A DNA stretch of 51,217 nucleotides, taken from assembly GCA_016182415.1 (NCBI GenBank), contig JACPGR010000025.1:1-51217 (forward strand), in the 5' to 3' direction. Source of the DNA: Candidatus Magasanikiibacteriota bacterium (lineage in GTDB: Bacteria; Patescibacteriota; Patescibacteriia; Magasanikbacterales; UBA922). Below the pieces are notes generated by a model. It did no database searches. It had not been told where the DNA came from and saw only the letters and a program-made list of their open reading frames with translations. This document shows positions 32,899-41,966 of this stretch, piece after piece. Numbering within the stretch: the stretch's first letter is position 1; each line of letters starts with the position of its first letter. The translations under genes and the position numbers were made by a program.

Positions 32899-33855
32899 AT
32901 GTCTGTATTGATTTCCGGTTCTCTCGCCTACGACTATATCATGGATTTCCCTGATAGTTTCAAAAATCATATTTTGCCAGATCAACTACATATTTTGAAT
33001 GTATGTTTTGTAATAGAAAAAATGAAAAAAAATATTGGTGGATGCGCAAGCAATATTGCCTATACCATGAAATTACTTGGTAGCGAACCGTTGATTTTGG
33101 GTCCAATCGGAACAGATGGTAGTGAACTCCTTGATTTTTTCAAATCAAATGACATAAGCACTAAATACATTCCAAAATCAACAGAGCTCATGACCTCTGC
33201 TGCGTATATCACGACTGACAAAGACGACAACCAGATCATCGCCTACTACAATGGCTCTGCCGACGAAGCAACTTCTCAACACATCGGGGACGTAACAGAA
33301 AAAGTATCACTTGCACTCATTGCGCCAACAAAAAAAGATGCCATGCTTGCACATGCAAAGCAGTGTTATGATTTGAGGATTCCATTTTGTTTTGACCCAA
33401 GTCATCAGCTCACTGCATTTTCAGATCAAGAACTCGCAAAAACCATTGGCCAAGCAAAATTCTATATTGGCAATGATTATGAACTCAAATTAACGCAGGA
33501 AAAAACCGGATGGGACGCAGATGAATTACTCAATCATGTTGAAGTCTTAATTATCACCCTAGGTGAACGGGGCAGTGTCATTCGTACAAAAGATGAAACA
33601 ATAGAAATCCCCCCATGCCCGGTCAAATCTGTCGACGACCCGACCGGTGCGGGAGACGCCTATCGTGGAGCCTTTTTTGCAGGATATGAGCGAGGCTTTG
33701 ATTTCAAGACCTGTGGACAAATGGCCAGTGTCGCGTCGGCCTATGCGATTGAGCACTATGGCACGGTGAACCACTCGTACACGATGGAAGAGTTTTCGAG
33801 ACGATATGAAGAGGTATATAAGGAACCAATTGATCTCAAAACAGGTTCTGCGTAA
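32899..33855 (+). CDS. PfkB-family kinase, adenosine-kinase-like
   Basis: A 318-residue ribokinase-fold enzyme. The N-terminal GGCASNIAYTMKLLG motif binds the nucleoside or sugar. DDPTGAGDAYRGAFFAGY near residue 246 holds the catalytic Asp and anion hole. Closest in style to the adenosine/sugar kinase subgroup that lacks a long lid. An adenosine role would fit with the SAH hydrolase at 37.9 kb, which releases adenosine. Other sugar substrates remain possible. Confidence 0.82.
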   Translation: MSVLISGSLAYDYIMDFPDSFKNHILPDQLHILNVCFVIEKMKKNIGGCASNIAYTMKLLGSEPLILGPIGTDGSELLDFFKSNDISTKYIPKSTELMTSAAYITTDKDDNQIIAYYNGSADEATSQHIGDVTEKVSLALIAPTKKDAMLAHAKQCYDLRIPFCFDPSHQLTAFSDQELAKTIGQAKFYIGNDYELKLTQEKTGWDADELLNHVEVLIITLGERGSVIRTKDETIEIPPCPVKSVDDPTGAGDAYRGAFFAGYERGFDFKTCGQMASVASAYAIEHYGTVNHSYTMEEFSRRYEEVYKEPIDLKTGSA

Positions 33856-33878
33856 ATTATCTTTGTTAAGGAAAAATT

Positions 33879-34760
33879 TTATTCAAAAAAATAATGTTCA
33901 CGCTTAGGATCAAGTATACCCTCCAAGGATTTCCACGGAATGGTAATCTGCGTCGACCCTGCACCAAAGACATCAAAGTGAAATAAAAGTCCACTCTCTG
34001 TAGGGACAAACTGCTGAAAATTTTTTTCTTCAGGGGTGAGATAGGACGCAAATATTTTTGTGGCGTCTGGATATATTTTCTCTACCTCTACTGCGATCAA
34101 CTTGGATATTATCACTTGATATTGCGAACCTTTCCTGAAGAACTGTTCAAGTAAAATCTGTCTACCCGCACCGACATCATATACAAATGGGATAAAGCGA
34201 CGCCATGTTTTAAACTGTCCAAAAGAATCAAGCGTCATGCGAAACTCAATACTGACAAAACTATCTGTCAAAATATGGGGTGTAAACCACGTTTTAATCT
34301 CATATCCCTTTTCACTTTTTAAAACCGCTTGGTTATTCCAATCATTGATTACTTTCTCGTAATTCTTTATAGCATCCTCGAGGACTGTGATGATCTCGCG
34401 GTTGACCATTTCCGTAGCATTCGAATTGGAAAAATTCGTTAATTCAGGATATGTCATGGTTATCGTATAATTTTCATGTTGATTTGTATATTCTTTGGTT
34501 TTTTCTGTAAAAAAAATGTTTTCTCTTGCAGTGCCACTCGGCGACGAAAACCGAAATGAAGAAACTATCTTTTCGTGAATTTTATTTCCTATTCCATAAT
34601 AAAATGGAGGATATATAAGGGAAAAACCCCAGTCTTTATGCTGATACATTTGCCAATCTCTCTGTTCTAGATGTGCCTCGCACTGCCAAAAAACAAATGC
34701 CCCCAAAGTGGCAATGACAAAAAAAGCGACTACAAGCAATGGGATTTTTTTTAAAAACAT
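33879..34760 (-). CDS. RsiV-like membrane-anchored protein (DUF4163/DUF3298)
   Basis: 293 residues with an N-terminal membrane anchor (~7-26). YTITMTYPELTNF starts a DUF4163-type domain. The C-terminal half with GAGRQILLEQFF and LLFHFDVFGAGSTQITIPW is a DUF3298/RsiV domain. In Bacillus this domain binds lysozyme and controls a sigma factor, but no sigma factor is adjacent here. It converges on the PfkB gene and lies downstream of the Cys-rich secreted protein, whose N-terminal domain resembles a lysozyme fold. Confidence 0.75.
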   Translation of the reverse strand: MFLKKIPLLVVAFFVIATLGAFVFWQCEAHLEQRDWQMYQHKDWGFSLIYPPFYYGIGNKIHEKIVSSFRFSSPSGTARENIFFTEKTKEYTNQHENYTITMTYPELTNFSNSNATEMVNREIITVLEDAIKNYEKVINDWNNQAVLKSEKGYEIKTWFTPHILTDSFVSIEFRMTLDSFGQFKTWRRFIPFVYDVGAGRQILLEQFFRKGSQYQVIISKLIAVEVEKIYPDATKIFASYLTPEEKNFQQFVPTESGLLFHFDVFGAGSTQITIPWKSLEGILDPKREHYFFE

Positions 34761-34842
34761 AAAAACATATGTGATAGTAATAAATGTAACCCAAACATAC
34801 CATTAATGCAAGTGACATAATAAAAATATCATTGTCAAGTGT

Positions 34843-34881
34843 ATGGCTCGGATGTGAATCGTGTGTCACAAACCGAGCCAT
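34843..34881. terminator. Hairpin after the Cys-rich protein gene
   Basis: ATGGCTCGG pairs with CCGAGCCAT around a 21-base loop. T-rich sequence follows on the plus strand; on the minus strand the T-tract comes ~15 bases later. A probable transcript end. Confidence 0.45.
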
Positions 34882-34919
34882 GTAGTGTCCTCCTTTTTTG
34901 GATCGTGCGTGTAGTCGTG

Positions 34920-36341
34920 CTACAGGCAGGTCACGTTGTAATTCCAGAAAGCTGATGATGAACCATAGGTCGAGGCACAGATCGTGGCAGTGCCGTTTGC
35001 AGTTGCGGTGCACGTGCACTCGGAGCTGTAAGCACCACAGGCATCATCATTGCTACAGGTACAGGTGCCACTGACCTTGAGGTATGGATCGCCAGAGAAG
35101 TTACTACAAGTAGAAATCTTGTACGACTTCCCGGCGACTGTTGCGAAGTTGTACGAATTTAGACATGAGGAACCACTGCTGCCGCCCGAACCGGATCCGG
35201 AGAACGGACCGGCTCCGGAGCAAATCGCTGTGCCACTACAAGTGGCCGTCACCTTGTAGCTCCAGCTTGCGGACGTCGAACCGTAGGTCGAAGCGCAGAT
35301 CGTGGCAGTTCCGTTCGAGGTCGCCTTGCAGGTACACTTCGATCCGAGACCACACGAATCGTCGTTGTTGCAGGTGCATGTACCATTCACTTTGAGGTAG
35401 GGATCTCCACTGTAGGAGTCACAAGTCGAGATGGTGTAGGTACTTCCGGCAGTGACCGGGAACGAGTAGGTCGAGATGCACTTGGAACCACTGTTGCCAC
35501 CCGAACCGGATCCGGAGTACGGTCCAGCACCTGAGCAGCTACCACCACTGGTCGGATACCAGTATGATGCACCGAACTTGGCGTAAAGCGAGTCAATTGC
35601 CGCTTTGTACATGGCCTTGATCTGCTCATGAGTAGTACTGCCACTACCACACCCAGTCCAGCCAGGCAAGCATCCGTTGTAGCAGGCCGCGAGCGCAGTC
35701 ATGAACGTGTCGTAGGCAGCAGTTCCAGGGGTAGCGCTATTGAACCATGCGAGAGCAACCTGCACATCGGCCGGATCGCTATAGCTCGCAAGGCAAGCGC
35801 CCGACGTTCCGGGGTTCTGTGCGTCAAAGCAGGGAGTGTAGGTACACTGAAATCCCAGCTTCTTAATCACGAAGTCGACTCCTGCGTCAGTATTGCCACT
35901 GACGTTCAGAATCGCGCTACCGTACGTGTTGGTGGTGTTGGTATAGGTTCCCGCGTCGAGCTGGAACATGCCGATACCACCCTTCTTGAGATCACACACT
36001 CCATCGCCACCGCCACCGAGGACACCGCCAGTTCCCGTGGGACAGTCAGCAGAGTTACCGACGTTGTTGCAGGCGAAACCCTTGGTGTACTCGTTGTAGC
36101 ACTGTGCCATGCCAGTCTCGTGGTTCGAAATGCCGGCGATGATGAGAGCATTCGTGATGCCCTTGTTCGCCGCACGCGCCTTCACGATGTCACAGCGTTG
36201 CTGGAGCTGCGAATCGGTGAGTGCGTTTTCGATCTCCATGAACTCCGTCTCAAACCCTTCGAAGTCACTCTCCTCTCCGATCTCCATGCACGTAGGCAGA
36301 AGAAGAAGTACAAAGAGCAAAGAGAACCAGCGAAAATACAT
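34920..36341 (-). CDS. GC-rich secreted Cys-rich protein: lysozyme-like plus two PPC-type domains
   Basis: 473 residues. A signal peptide ends in LLLLPTC (Cys 18), a possible though atypical lipobox. The ~40-230 region has ISNHETGMAQC and GGIGMFQLDAGTY, spaced like the catalytic Glu and helix of lytic transglycosylases. It also has many Cys, a style I associate with Myxococcota secreted proteins. Two ~95-residue C-terminal repeats follow. Each begins CSGAGP[YF]SGSGSGG, contains SGDPYLKV and NGTATICASTYGS, and resembles a disulfide-rich PPC domain. Sampled lines hold 34 and 40 G+C of 60, far above the neighbours. Strong candidate for horizontal transfer. A GAAGGTGAAG site precedes the ATG. Confidence 0.75.
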   Translation of the reverse strand: MYFRWFSLLFVLLLLPTCMEIGEESDFEGFETEFMEIENALTDSQLQQRCDIVKARAANKGITNALIIAGISNHETGMAQCYNEYTKGFACNNVGNSADCPTGTGGVLGGGGDGVCDLKKGGIGMFQLDAGTYTNTTNTYGSAILNVSGNTDAGVDFVIKKLGFQCTYTPCFDAQNPGTSGACLASYSDPADVQVALAWFNSATPGTAAYDTFMTALAACYNGCLPGWTGCGSGSTTHEQIKAMYKAAIDSLYAKFGASYWYPTSGGSCSGAGPYSGSGSGGNSGSKCISTYSFPVTAGSTYTISTCDSYSGDPYLKVNGTCTCNNDDSCGLGSKCTCKATSNGTATICASTYGSTSASWSYKVTATCSGTAICSGAGPFSGSGSGGSSGSSCLNSYNFATVAGKSYKISTCSNFSGDPYLKVSGTCTCSNDDACGAYSSECTCTATANGTATICASTYGSSSAFWNYNVTCL

Positions 36342-36583
36342 ACTTCACCTTCAATACAAAAAATGATTAGCTCATAACCCAGAGCTACAGGAAGTGGAAA
36401 ACCACTGTTCTATATAAAAAGGACAAATGTCCTCTATAAAATGTGTAAATTTACACAACTTATGAAGAACATTGTTCTTTTTATTTCCCTTTTCCCAAAT
36501 AAATTATAAAGAACAATTTCCTCCTTATTTTCACTTTGTCTTTTACATCAAACCAAACCTCCTTTTAAAATATATAAAAGACA
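36342..36583 (-). promoter_or_regulatory. Structured ~240-nt 5' leader of the Cys-rich protein gene
   Basis: Between promoter and ATG the RNA can form TTGTTCTTT/AAAGAACAA or, exclusively, AAGAACA-TGTTCTT; also GTGTAAATTTACAC, AGGACATTTGTCCT followed by five T, and GTGG-TTTT-CCAC. Two perfect ribosome binding sites (AAAAGGAGG and AATAAGGAGG) occur early, the first followed by an ATG-TAA pair. This suggests a regulated leader; no known riboswitch class is recognised. Confidence 0.5.
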
Positions 36584-36588
36584 ATTAA

Positions 36589-36618
36589 AATATAGCAAAA
36601 AAAAAAGGAGTTTGTCAA
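36589..36618 (-). promoter_or_regulatory. Promoter of the Cys-rich protein gene
   Basis: TTGACA, 18 bases with a long T-run, TATATT, with TTGC before the -10. Confidence 0.7.
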
Positions 36619-36738
36619 ATTTAGAATTTTTGACACAACTCCTTGAGTTAAAAAAATATTTTAAGAATCAAAAAAATGCATCAATTTCTCGACGCATTTT
36701 GAAAAAAATCTAATTTCTGTATAAAAAATCCAAAATTC

Positions 36739-36855
36739 GTAACTACTCACCCCCTATACTACTCATCAATTTTACAATTAAAGATGAGTCGACTCAACTC
36801 ACAAAAAGCTGAGAACTCACAGCGAAATTTTCCAAGAGAGGGTGGATGAGTTGCG
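36739..36855. mobile_element. Degenerate MITE of the IS66-linked family, copy E
   Basis: The left end GTAACTACTCACCCCC is intact and matches the IS66 terminal repeat. The right side keeps only GATGAGTTGCGTT. No target duplication is seen. The boundaries on the right are approximate. Confidence 0.45.
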
Positions 36856-36874
36856 TTGTAATAATAAAATAAAC

Positions 36875-36903
36875 TTGAATTAATCTCAAAAACACGCTAT
36901 ACT
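36875..36903 (+). promoter_or_regulatory. Promoter of the antiporter gene
   Basis: TTGAAT, 17 bases, TATACT with ACGC before the -10. The -10 sits in the loop of an ACACGC...GCGTGT hairpin followed by six T. Confidence 0.65.
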
Positions 36904-36937
36904 ATGCGTGTTTTTTATTCTTAAATGTATACACACT

Positions 36938-37903
36938 ATGATTATCCCAATCATACTACTTATCATAGGTCTTGGTATCTTAATACTTGGTGGTGAGTCT
37001 CTCGTACGAGGTGCTTCATCTATGGCGAGAAAATTGGGTGTAAAACCACTCGTCGTCGGACTTACTGTAGTCGCATTTGGTACCTCAATGCCGGAGCTTG
37101 TGGTAAATATCTTTTCTGCAATCGGAGGAAACACAGACATTGCGATTGGTAATATCATCGGAAGTAATATCGCAAATATTCTTCTGATACTTGGTATTTC
37201 AGCTATCATTTTTCCACTCACTGTCCAAAAAGGTACCACCTGGAAAGAAATACCGCTTGCCTTACTTGCCGCAGTACTGATTTTTATCATGGGCAATGAT
37301 CTATTCTTCGACGGTGTCTCAAATAATGCGCTTACTCGAACAGACGGCCTGGCACTTATCGCATTTTTTATTATTTTTCTTTACTACACCTTTGGTATTG
37401 CAAAAGTTGAAGGAGACATCAGTGAAGGGAAAGATGAACAAAAAAAATATACCTGGCCGGTATCAATCGGCTTTACCCTTGCCGGCGTACTATTACTTTT
37501 TATCGGAGGAAAAATACTTGTCGATAATGCGGTCATTCTTGCAAAACTCGCAGGGATGTCTGAAGCACTTATCGGTCTTACCATTGTTGCGATAGGCACC
37601 TCACTGCCTGAGCTTATCACTTCGGTAATTGCCGCACTTAAAAAAGAAAGCGATATTGCAGTCGGAAATGTAATCGGCTCAAACATCTTCAATATTTTTT
37701 GGATACTTGGATTTACTGCTACCTTATCTCCGCTTCCTTTTATACCCCAAATGGGATTTGATGTAATTATCAATATCATTGCAACGTTATTATTATTTTT
37801 CTTTATGTTTGTTTCAGGCAAACATAAATTGGATAGAGCTGAAGGAGTATTCTTTGTACTGGCATATATCTCATACGTCTCATTCCTTATTTACCGAGGC
37901 TAA
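36938..37903 (+). CDS. Calcium/cation antiporter (CaCA, YrbG type)
   Basis: A 321-residue protein of about ten membrane helices with two inverted alpha-repeats. GLTVVAFGTSMPELVVNIFS and IAIGNIIGSNIANILL form the first. GLTIVAIGTSLPELITSVIA and IAVGNVIGSNIFNIFW form the second. These carry the ion-binding Glu residues of Na+/Ca2+ exchangers. ATG 36938 is preferred, since the longer frame from a GTG at 36908 would begin inside the promoter hairpin. SAH hydrolase follows 18 bases later and is probably co-transcribed. Confidence 0.9.
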   Translation: MIIPIILLIIGLGILILGGESLVRGASSMARKLGVKPLVVGLTVVAFGTSMPELVVNIFSAIGGNTDIAIGNIIGSNIANILLILGISAIIFPLTVQKGTTWKEIPLALLAAVLIFIMGNDLFFDGVSNNALTRTDGLALIAFFIIFLYYTFGIAKVEGDISEGKDEQKKYTWPVSIGFTLAGVLLLFIGGKILVDNAVILAKLAGMSEALIGLTIVAIGTSLPELITSVIAALKKESDIAVGNVIGSNIFNIFWILGFTATLSPLPFIPQMGFDVIINIIATLLLFFFMFVSGKHKLDRAEGVFFVLAYISYVSFLIYRG

Positions 37904-37921
37904 TATACATCAACACAAACT

Positions 37922-39352
37922 ATGACACACGAATATAAAATCAAAGACTTGAGCCTTGCAGACTGGGGACGCAAAGAAATCGACATTGCTGAGAAAGAGA
38001 TGCCCGGGCTTATGGCAATTCGAGAAAAATATGCCGAGTCTCAACCACTCAAAAATGTGCATATCATGGGTTCTCTCCACATGACGATTCAAACAGCGGT
38101 GCTCATTGAAACACTCGTCGCACTAGGGAGCAAGGTCCGCTGGGCAAGTTGCAATATCTTTTCAACTCAAGATCACGCAGCGGCTGCAATGGCTAGTGCT
38201 GGAATCCCCATCTTTGCATGGAAAGGAGAAAGTTTGGAAGAATATTGGTGGTGTACCGAACGCGCCTTGGATTTTTCCGAAGGGTCCGCCTTGGGTGGAG
38301 GAGATAGTAAGGGTCCAGACTTAATCGTTGATGATGGCGGAGATGCGACGATGATGATTCACAAAGGTGTGGAGGTAGAATCTAATCTCGAGTTACTTAA
38401 AAAAGATTATTCGGCTGAGCAGGAAGACTTACATAAACTCATGAAACGTCTCAAAGTAGAATATGAAAAAAATCCTACTCGCTGGACTACAGTTGCAAAA
38501 CACGTAAAAGGCGTAAGTGAAGAAACAACTACCGGCGTGCATCGTTTACAACAGATGTTTGAAGCGGGTAAACTTCTCTTCCCTGCAATCAATGTAAATG
38601 ACTCCGTAACCAAATCAAAATTTGATAATATCTATGGATGCCGTCATTCAGTCGTCGACGGACTTAACCGAGCTATGGATGTAATGCTTGGCGGTAAAAC
38701 TGCCATAGTCTGCGGCTATGGAGACGTGGGTAAAGGCTGTGCCCAAGCACTCAAAGGCCAAGGGTGCCGTGTCATTGTCACAGAAATCGACCCAATTTGT
38801 GCACTGCAAGCCGCAATGGAAGGTTTTGAAGTTACGACACTTGAAGACACACTTGGACGAGCCGATATTTATGTAACGACAACAGGAAACAAGGATATTA
38901 TCCGTCTTGAACATATGGAGCGTATGAAAGACCAAGCAGTCGTCTGCAATATCGGACACTTTGACAATGAGATTCAAGTCGAGAAACTCAACAAGATGAG
39001 TGGAGTAACAAAAGTAACTATCAAACCACAAGTCGATAAATACATTTTCCCAAATGGCAATGAACTATATCTACTTGCCGAAGGCAGACTCATGAATCTC
39101 GGCTGTGCCACCGGCCACCCAAGTTTTGTGATGAGTAACAGTTTTTCAAACCAAGTCCTTGCACAAATTGATTTATGGACAAAAAATTACGACATCGGCG
39201 TCTATCGTCTTTCCAAAGAACTGGATGAAGAAGTCGCGCGCTTGCATTTGAGTAAAATTGGGGTTAAACTAACGGTACTTACAGATGAACAAGCTGAGTA
39301 TTTGGGAGTCAATAAACATGGTCCGTTTAAGGCGGAATGGTATCGGTACTAA
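37922..39352 (+). CDS. ahcY: S-adenosylhomocysteine hydrolase
   Basis: A 476-residue NAD-dependent enzyme that splits S-adenosylhomocysteine into adenosine and homocysteine. Landmarks: [61 protein letters not shown] (catalytic Lys), the NAD-binding [15 protein letters not shown] (~264) and NIGHFDNEI. The final motif reads [10 protein letters not shown], where many family members have EHYRY. Length fits the long (~470) form. The PfkB kinase at 32.9 kb could remove the adenosine. The MITE B region follows. Confidence 0.96.
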   Translation: MTHEYKIKDLSLADWGRKEIDIAEKEMPGLMAIREKYAESQPLKNVHIMGSLHMTIQTAVLIETLVALGSKVRWASCNIFSTQDHAAAAMASAGIPIFAWKGESLEEYWWCTERALDFSEGSALGGGDSKGPDLIVDDGGDATMMIHKGVEVESNLELLKKDYSAEQEDLHKLMKRLKVEYEKNPTRWTTVAKHVKGVSEETTTGVHRLQQMFEAGKLLFPAINVNDSVTKSKFDNIYGCRHSVVDGLNRAMDVMLGGKTAIVCGYGDVGKGCAQALKGQGCRVIVTEIDPICALQAAMEGFEVTTLEDTLGRADIYVTTTGNKDIIRLEHMERMKDQAVVCNIGHFDNEIQVEKLNKMSGVTKVTIKPQVDKYIFPNGNELYLLAEGRLMNLGCATGHPSFVMSNSFSNQVLAQIDLWTKNYDIGVYRLSKELDEEVARLHLSKIGVKLTVLTDEQAEYLGVNKHGPFKAEWYRY

Positions 39353-39415
39353 AATTCAAACCAGCAATATATAGCAACCACGCAAACAATATTTGCCCTA
39401 AAAATGAAAATATAC

Positions 39416-39663
39416 GTAACTACTTTGAATTACGAAACCTTTTTTGTGAACGCAACTCACCCCCGCCCTCTCTTGGAAAGAGAGGGAGACTCACGTGTCT
39501 CCTTTCTCTTCGGTAAGAGAAAGGCGGCTTCGACGTGGTTCCACGGTTCCATCGAGTTCACCGAGATGTGATGTCACCAGAACTGAGCTCAGCCGAACGA
39601 GGATAGCCATGCCTGCCGGCAGGCAGGAGTTGCGTTCACGAGTAAAACAGGGTGAGTAGTTAC
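39416..39663. mobile_element. MITE of the IS66-linked family, copy B
   Basis: A 248-bp element: left GTAACTACTTTGAATTACG, right end inverted GTAACTACTCACCCTG, with GTGAACGCAACTC blocks inside each end. An exact 8-bp target duplication AAATATAC lies at 39408-39415 and 39664-39671. It contains a CCTGCCGGCAGGCAGG palindrome (39610-39627). Confidence 0.85.
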
Positions 39664-39708
39664 AAATATACGATAATTACGGTAAATTATACTTTAAATT
39701 TATATAAT

Positions 39709-41541
39709 ATGACAGAAGGAAACAACAATATAAGAGGAGGAGAAAGACCTTTTAAATTGTCGCCTGAATTACAAGGTGGTCCTCCAAGCTTGAGAAGAAA
39801 GTTTCAAGTACAACCCCCTATGCCAGACAAAAGAAATGTTCCTGATAGGTATACACTGGAAAGGAAACACTCTGCACCACTGCCACGCAGCAGATTTCCT
39901 ATAAAAAAATCAGGTGCCATACTGATCCAGCTTCCTACACCAGAAGTAAACCTAGATGAATCTGATTTTGTAGCAGAATTAGCAGATGATAGTCACATAT
40001 CAAATACATCCTATGCCAAAATCAATTTAGCAAAAGAAAATATTCATGTTCTCACTGAGCCTGAATTTGCAGCACAGGCAAAAGTGCCAGACGACGAGGT
40101 GCCATACGCGGATATAGTGAAAAATAAAAATTCTGATCAAGATATTGAAATGGTTCTGAAACTAGTATCAAATATTCGTGAAGCTGCAATATATGCCAAA
40201 GATTTTTTTGATAAAACAAACAACAAATTTGCATCAGAACTTCTTGAGTGTGTGATATCAGACAAAGATAATAAATTCCCTACGCAACAAGAAGCTTTGG
40301 CAATTGCTCAAAAAATGGGATACACAACACTAACTACTATTGAGGTAAACAGTACACACAACAATGTTCAACAAAAATTGAAAGAATATCTAAATAAACC
40401 ACTTACAGAAATACAACAAGAATCTGTTAGTGCAGATATGAGGAGAGAATTTACGGGAACTGCGCTCATACCAAAACCAAACGTAAAAAAAATTCCATAC
40501 GTAACGAATACTCCAACACAATCAAAATCTGCAACTGAAACTGCTTCTGTTTCAACAAACATATCAGCTCAAGTAGAAGAACAAAAACCAAAAGGATTTT
40601 TTGCAAAATTTAGTCAAAAAATCACCCGAGGTATAGCCATCCTCGGGGCAGTTTTGGGACTTAAGACTGATGAAGCGTCAAAACTTCCTCCTCCAGTCAA
40701 ACCAGCACACATAGAAGCGCATACACTAAACACGAGCGGAGAGGATCTTACCAAAGTGGCAGAAACATTAAAATCTATTCAAACAAAAACATCAAACAAG
40801 CCAACCATTGCCCCTGTTTCGAAACGTGATAACAAAGAACAAGAAGATTCAAAAGGACAAAGAGAAGTGAACCACAGATCTGCTGAGTCTGATGAAAATG
40901 TTGTGGTTATCCCCTCTGAAGAACTTAAATTTGATACAGATGTTGAAAAACGATTAGAACAGATAGATCCAAAGAAAAACAAATTATCAAAAACTCCTCC
41001 ACCTATCTCTCATACTGCAAAAGAATACAAAGCAAAACCTCTGCAAGGCGAAGAACTTGACGCATGGAAAAAAAAACTTAATGCAGCAATGAGAGAAGCT
41101 AAACTCGCTACCATGACACCTGAACAAATCAAGGTACTCAACGAACAGACCGACTTAGCTGTAGAGCAAGTAGAAAAGGGACTTAAATCAGCAACAGATG
41201 ATCTTGAAACTGCCGCAAATAACGCAGATACTTCAAGTGGATTCGACAAAGAACAATTCAATACAGCTACGCAGCCAACAATTGACACGTTTAAACAAGA
41301 CATGGAACAAATCCAAATCCTTAATAATATAAGTCCAGACTTGCAAAATTTTCTTAATACTGTTCACAAGCTCAAAATCAATAATTCAAAAATATCTGAT
41401 CAAAATGCAATCATCAAAACACTTGGTACCTATCCTATTGCGCTGCAACTAACTCTAAGGAAACAAGCCCGCGAGTTGCTTAAAAATAAAACGAGATTTA
41501 ATACTAGAACAACAAATATTCTTAAATACATCGCTACCTAA
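39709..41541 (+). CDS. Large hypothetical protein, disordered and helical
   Basis: 610 residues from ATG 39709; a TATAAT directly abuts this ATG, suggesting leaderless transcription. The sequence is rich in Lys, Glu, Thr, Pro and Asn. A folded segment may lie at ~120-230 (EMVLKLVSNIREAAIYAKDF, then ALAIAQKMGYTTLTTIEV). A short hydrophobic stretch (ITRGIAILGAVLGLKTDEAS) is at ~320. The rest is low-complexity with helical patches near the C-terminus. No signal peptide. I do not recognise a family. Confidence 0.65.
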   Translation: MTEGNNNIRGGERPFKLSPELQGGPPSLRRKFQVQPPMPDKRNVPDRYTLERKHSAPLPRSRFPIKKSGAILIQLPTPEVNLDESDFVAELADDSHISNTSYAKINLAKENIHVLTEPEFAAQAKVPDDEVPYADIVKNKNSDQDIEMVLKLVSNIREAAIYAKDFFDKTNNKFASELLECVISDKDNKFPTQQEALAIAQKMGYTTLTTIEVNSTHNNVQQKLKEYLNKPLTEIQQESVSADMRREFTGTALIPKPNVKKIPYVTNTPTQSKSATETASVSTNISAQVEEQKPKGFFAKFSQKITRGIAILGAVLGLKTDEASKLPPPVKPAHIEAHTLNTSGEDLTKVAETLKSIQTKTSNKPTIAPVSKRDNKEQEDSKGQREVNHRSAESDENVVVIPSEELKFDTDVEKRLEQIDPKKNKLSKTPPPISHTAKEYKAKPLQGEELDAWKKKLNAAMREAKLATMTPEQIKVLNEQTDLAVEQVEKGLKSATDDLETAANNADTSSGFDKEQFNTATQPTIDTFKQDMEQIQILNNISPDLQNFLNTVHKLKINNSKISDQNAIIKTLGTYPIALQLTLRKQARELLKNKTRFNTRTTNILKYIAT

Positions 41542-41616
41542 ACCCCCAAGAATGACTATTCTGTTGACAAATGATACACTAAAGATACATAATTACTGAA
41601 CTTTGGCAAATTTTTA

Positions 41617-41805
41617 TGATTTACTTTGAATTACGAAACTCTTTTTTGTGAACGCAACTCACCCCCGCCCTCTCTTGATAGAGAGGGAGACTCACGTGTT
41701 TCCCCTCTCTTTCAAGAGAGGGGTGAGCCCGTAAAGGCCACGCGGTGGCCACGTGCCACTTTGCGTGGGGGTGAGTTGCGTTCACCAGCGGATGTGAGTA
41801 GTTAA
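41617..41805. mobile_element. MITE of the IS66-linked family, copy C (degenerate ends)
   Basis: The interior matches copy B: ACTTTGAATTACGAAAC, GTGAACGCAACTCACCC, a CCTCTCTT stem, and GGGTGAGTTGCGTTCAC near the right end. The outer bases have drifted and no target duplication remains. A GGCCACGCGGTGGCCACGTG palindrome lies within it. Confidence 0.7.
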
Positions 41806-41863
41806 AAAAGATTTCAAAATTTGAGATTATTTAGGAATTATTAAAGCAAGTTAGTATATACAC

Positions 41864-41890
41864 AAAAACAACTCTCTCGAGTTGTTTTTT
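41864..41890. terminator. Bidirectional terminator between convergent genes
   Basis: AAAAACAACTC and GAGTTGTTTTT form a perfect 11-bp stem with loop TCTC. It serves the large hypothetical gene and thrS. Confidence 0.9.
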
Positions 41891-41966
41891 AATTCTTATC
41901 TCAATTTTATCTCAATATATCTCTATGTATCTCAATCTTATCTCAACTATATCTCCACCTTATCTC
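41889..41966. repeat. TATCTCAA repeat run overlapping the end of thrS
   Basis: About seven copies of (T/A)ATCTCAA-like units follow the terminator and enter the last codons of thrS. Same family as 5045-5182 and 23604-23720. Confidence 0.6.

Noticed and set aside
35628-36377. Plus-strand frame of 249 codons opposite the Cys-rich protein gene
   Set aside because: Shadow of a GC-rich gene; the minus-strand product has a signal peptide and internal domain repeats.
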